From assembly GCF_000003605.2 (NCBI RefSeq), contig NW_003134348.1:181927-192063 (forward strand): 10,137 nucleotides of DNA, in the 5' to 3' direction. Both the position numbers and the translations under genes were made by a program. Positions 7,625-10,137 of the stretch are shown piece after piece (positions within the stretch are counted from its first letter, which is position 1; the number at the start of each line of letters is the position of its first letter). The notes under the pieces were generated by a model. That model was given only the letters and a program-made list of their open reading frames with translations. It did not search any database and had not been told where the DNA came from. The DNA comes from Saccoglossus kowalevskii. Its lineage: Eukaryota > Hemichordata > Enteropneusta > Harrimaniidae.

Positions 7625-7724
7625 ACTCACCATCAGTCCTCGCTAGCTACTCCGCCATCTTAGCCCTGCCTGTGTGTTTTTTCCCTGCCACAGAGGGCCA
7701 CCTCGTAAAACCACTTATGCAAAT
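7625..7724 (-). promoter_or_regulatory. Possible minus-strand promoter / first exon (octamer, YY1-like site, splice donor)
   Basis: Read on the minus strand, the order is the octamer ATTTGCAT (7724-7717), a G-rich stretch including GGTGGCCC and GGCAGGG, AAGATGGCGG (7661-7652, a strong YY1-type word typical of sites just downstream of start sites), then GATG followed by GTGAGT (7630-7625), a good 5' splice donor. The ATG within AAGATGGCGG opens only a four-codon frame (ATG GCG GAG TAG), so any exon would be untranslated leader. G+C is clearly higher than in the surroundings. Alternatively this is part of a repeat, since YY1-like words also occur in transposon ends. No downstream exon is recognisable. 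Confidence 0.25.
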
Positions 7725-8220
7725 TAATGTAAGAATTGATAATAAGAATTCATGACAGATACACATGTACCATATCATCGCTTTTTTTTTCACTCATTCT
7801 GGCTCTATGTAGAAGCTTTACATGAGCAAAGAATTAAATGTTATTGAAAGGCAGCTTTATATCCACCATTATTCATTTCACAGTATGGGATCTTTATCTG
7901 AAGAATTTTAACGAAGATCTGTTATCTAATCTTGCAAGCAAAACTTGGCTGACTTAACAAATTACACTGACCAAAATTTATCTCACTATTTATACAAGCT
8001 CCCAAATACACAAAATACATCAGAATATTTGTTGAACTGTTAACAAACCAGTCATGTGTGCATTACAAAGAAGCTGTTCAACACAACTATTGCTAGGTTT
8101 ACACAGCAGAATTTTATCAGAATCAACAGATTATAGTTTGTGCATTTATACAGTTGGGTTGGACAAGCTGGAACACAATGCTTGACATGGGCATCTCAGG
8201 TATTTTTCTAGAAAAAAACT
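7725..8220. other. AT-rich non-coding stretch
   Basis: Nothing beyond short T tracts (7782-7790), a TTTGTT/AACAAA stem near 8032-8051 and an ACATGTAC word near 7763. No open frame or RNA-like structure is seen. Confidence 0.55.
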
Positions 8221-8460
8221 GCAAGAGGGAGCACTGCAATTCAGTGGCGCCATCAAGTGGGGGAGATAGGGTGTGGGGTTTTTGATAATTCTAAGTTAAA
8301 ATGGAGCATTCTATGGCTTCTTTGGGGCCAAAATTACTATCAAAATTACTGTGGCCACATATGATCCCTGGTCAATCAGATTTTTATGGTTGCCAGAGAA
8401 TCTGCTCCCCAGGGTAAGGGGGCGTATGGCTATGGCACGAGTGCGCTGCACCCCTGTTCC
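8221..8460. repeat. GC-rich patch, probable old transposon fragment
   Basis: Bases 8221-8280 and 8401-8460 are about 58% and 65% G+C, against about one third around them, with a more AT-rich centre. The left part contains CAGTGGCGCCATC (8242-8254). The reverse complement of the right part begins CAGGGGTGCAGCG (8456 downward). The two share seven of the first nine bases, like degraded hAT-type ends, but the adjoining 8-base flanks do not match. The centre holds a nested hairpin (8366-8414) and the palindrome GTGGCCAC (8351-8358). An insertion unlike its host DNA is likely; the class is uncertain. Confidence 0.35.
8366..8414. repeat. Nested imperfect hairpin
   Basis: Outer arms CCCTGG (8366-8371) and CCAGGG (8409-8414) enclose inner arms CAGATT (8377-8382) and AATCTG (8399-8404). 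Internal loops of 5 and 4 bases separate them, and the terminal loop is 16 bases. Twelve base pairs over 49 bases is more than usual here, though too short for a typical microRNA precursor. Confidence 0.4.
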
Positions 8461-9633
8461 CTTGTTTAAAATAATCCCTGGTATCTGGTTAGATGTGCAG
8501 GGCTAATGAAGTTCAACGCTGAAGGTTATTTGAGGCTCAGCTAAAATGAGTTTACAGTGATTTTGCTGATTCGAGCTGTTGGCCCAGGATAAAATAATGC
8601 AATGTAAAAGCACTAAATGTGCAGAAGGTTACCGTTATTATAGTTGGTGATGAATACTTACAAATATGACCTGTGTTATTCACTTGCTGGCTCAGAAGTC
8701 ACAGAGGTGAGTGTGATGCAGGTAAAGTCCAAGCAGTAAACAGAACAGAATGCACCTATGTTTATCTTATTTATTCAGTGTATCTTTGTAAAATAAGCAG
8801 AATTTTCCAAATAATTGTAGGTGTGTACGCCCGAGTTGTCATACAACTATAATAAGAATGGTTAATGAGACATGATTGGCCACAACACATCAATAGTGCC
8901 CACTTGATGAGTCACTCAAAAAAACCTCAGATTAACATGAGGAAGTATAGGACCTATACATTCACATAGGATCTAGTATTTACATTTGAATCAAACAGAA
9001 TGTGAAGTAAAAACTATATTTTCAAATTGTCATATTAAGTACATCATCCTTGTTAGCAACAATAATATCACTATGTATCAAAGCGAATGTGTTTAACACT
9101 TTGACTTAAAGAATAAAATTATGGAATGCCCCGATTCCAATACAGCAACTATCTGAAACCTCATCCATGGGCAATGTTTCAACAGGTGGCCGAGGTTTTC
9201 GTTGGTAAAACAATTTATTTACAGGTCAAAACAAATATCTAGTACAGAACAAAGTTTCAGGAATGTGTCGTATTTTAATTTAGGAACACAGTGTTTTTTT
9301 AGAACATCTCGCTCTTTCCTGGAGCCTAAAATTCAATTCATGTTTTTCATATTCACCAACACCTCTGTAAAGGGGCATCTCCAGTTAAGCCTAATCTCAC
9401 AACAAATTTACTTTCTAGATTTAAATTACAATGGATAACAGAAGATAGATTAACAATGTAAACAACACAAACAATAGTGTCCCATGACTCTTTGGTGCAA
9501 TCCCTGGGCATGAAAAATGCCCCTTTAAGTATACAATGTAAAATTGATACGAGTTTGACAATGAGCTGTTATGAACCCGAGAAGTGTTAAATATTCTTCA
9601 ATCATCAGTTATCTACCGAAAATTCAAATTTTC
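8461..9633. other. Non-coding stretch with scattered palindromes
   Basis: No gene is recognised; the 78-codon frame at 9202-9438 starts at TTG and has no domain. Small symmetric words are AGTTGT-CAT-ACAACT (8834-8848), TGAGT-C-ACTCA (8908-8918, containing an AP-1 word), GTATAGG-A-CCTATAC (8945-8959), GGGCAT-GAAAA-ATGCCC (9506-9522) and GAAAATT-CA-AATTTTC (9618-9633), the last abutting the T run. Individually each is close to chance expectation. Confidence 0.45.
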
Positions 9634-9654
9634 TTTTTTTTTTTTTTTTTTTTT
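9634..9654 (-). repeat. 21-base T tract, possible reversed poly(A) of a retroposon
   Basis: Twenty-one consecutive T residues form the longest homopolymer in the window. On the minus strand this is a poly(A) that could end a SINE, LINE or processed transcript whose body would lie at higher coordinates (from 9655). I find no polymerase III boxes, reverse-transcriptase frame or flanking duplication, so a simple-sequence tract is equally possible. Confidence 0.5.
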
Positions 9655-10137
9655 AAATTGTGCAGGTGCAACAAGGGTAAATAATTTCCATTTTCCATTC
9701 CATTCGTGGATATGTTCGCCTGACACCACCCTGCATAGTAGTTAATAATGGACTCGACCTATAAGGTCAAATGATGCAATTTCAGGTGTGACCAACAATG
9801 TCTGCGCAATATCTCATACACTATTACAATCACAACTGATTAATAATAATAAAAAGTAAATTATTTGCCTGTGATAGTGTGATCAGTTTACACTACAGTC
9901 ATCATTTTCTATTAAAGCAATGTGTTTTTTTTATTAAAATCAACAAGTATTTTTTTGTTATTATGAGAAAATACCCAAATTTTTTTTAACTGTAAAATTA
10001 AAAAAACTAATAATCAAAGAAAGCTTAGAAAGAACTCCCATGTGCTGAGAGTATTGGAGACACATTAAAAATTAATTCAAAATTACTTGAACTTGAGATG
10101 TTGATGAAAACGCAGAAAATTAATTATGCAAATAAAG
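9655..10137. other. AT-rich non-coding right flank
   Basis: Bases 9689-9706 form a small imperfect TTCCATTTTCCATTCCATTC run. TGATGCAAT (9772-9780) matches the C/EBP-ATF composite word. TAGTGT/ACACTA forms a stem near 9876-9896. Several T and A tracts lie between 9920 and 10010. The octamer ATGCAAAT occurs at 10126-10133. None is tied to a gene. Confidence 0.5.

Noticed and set aside
7577-7765. TAA-GGGATACTGTCAC paired with GACAGATAC as ends of a second Harbinger-type element
   Set aside because: Only about 8 of 13 terminal bases match and the right flank lacks TAA.
8234-8464. Intact hAT element
   Set aside because: The 8-base flanks (8234-8241 and 8457-8464) do not match, and similarity between the ends fades after about nine bases.
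8701-8720. Plus-strand exon ending at the GTGAGT near 8706
   Set aside because: There is no acceptor with a polypyrimidine tract or open coding frame upstream that would make an exon.
9202-9438. 78-codon frame as a coding region
   Set aside because: It starts at TTG, has low complexity and no recognisable motif.
1-10137. CRISPR array, bacterial operon or phage-like system
   Set aside because: There are no regularly spaced repeats, no tightly packed frames and no ribosome-binding pattern. Composition and repeats are those of animal nuclear DNA.

Overview
This window looks like AT-rich (roughly one third G+C by eye) non-coding DNA from an animal nuclear genome. I find no protein-coding gene, tRNA, rRNA or CRISPR array that I can defend. 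Open frames are short, mostly begin at non-ATG codons, and show no recognisable domain. The frequent TACATGTA-type words, scattered short palindromes, degraded repeats and low G+C suit a marine invertebrate such as a bivalve or other mollusc, or possibly a non-vertebrate deuterostome. This is an impression from composition, not an identification. The DNA is probably intergenic or inside a long intron.

What can be supported is mostly repeat structure. At 229-679 lies a well-bounded 451-bp element with 52-bp terminal inverted repeats (46 of 52 bases match), flanked on both sides by TAA. It looks like a non-autonomous PIF/Harbinger-type MITE. Two diverged direct copies of an unclassified ~175-bp repeat lie at 1556-1731 and 4191-4363. 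The second is followed at once by a 25-base restart of the same unit (4364-4388), which suggests the copies are monomers of a broken tandem array. At 5015-5179 a compact element has inverted arms that are nearly identical over 22 bases. At 6732-6900 a foldback runs straight into a diverged tandem duplication, with a ZNF143/Staf-like motif in the second unit. A GC-rich patch at 8221-8460 holds a nested hairpin and is probably an old transposon fragment. A 21-base T run at 9634-9654 could be the reversed poly(A) tail of a minus-strand retroposon.

Some sites resemble transcription-factor motifs. They are a perfect palindromic AGGTCA-nnn-TGACCT (2988-3002), a 14-bp palindrome centred on CACGTG (5625-5638), and a minus-strand cluster at 7625-7724 combining an octamer, an AAGATGGCGG (YY1-like) word and a GTGAGT splice-donor word. 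The last is the nearest thing here to a possible promoter or first exon, but it is weakly supported. The repeats look independent of one another, and nothing here forms a multi-gene system.
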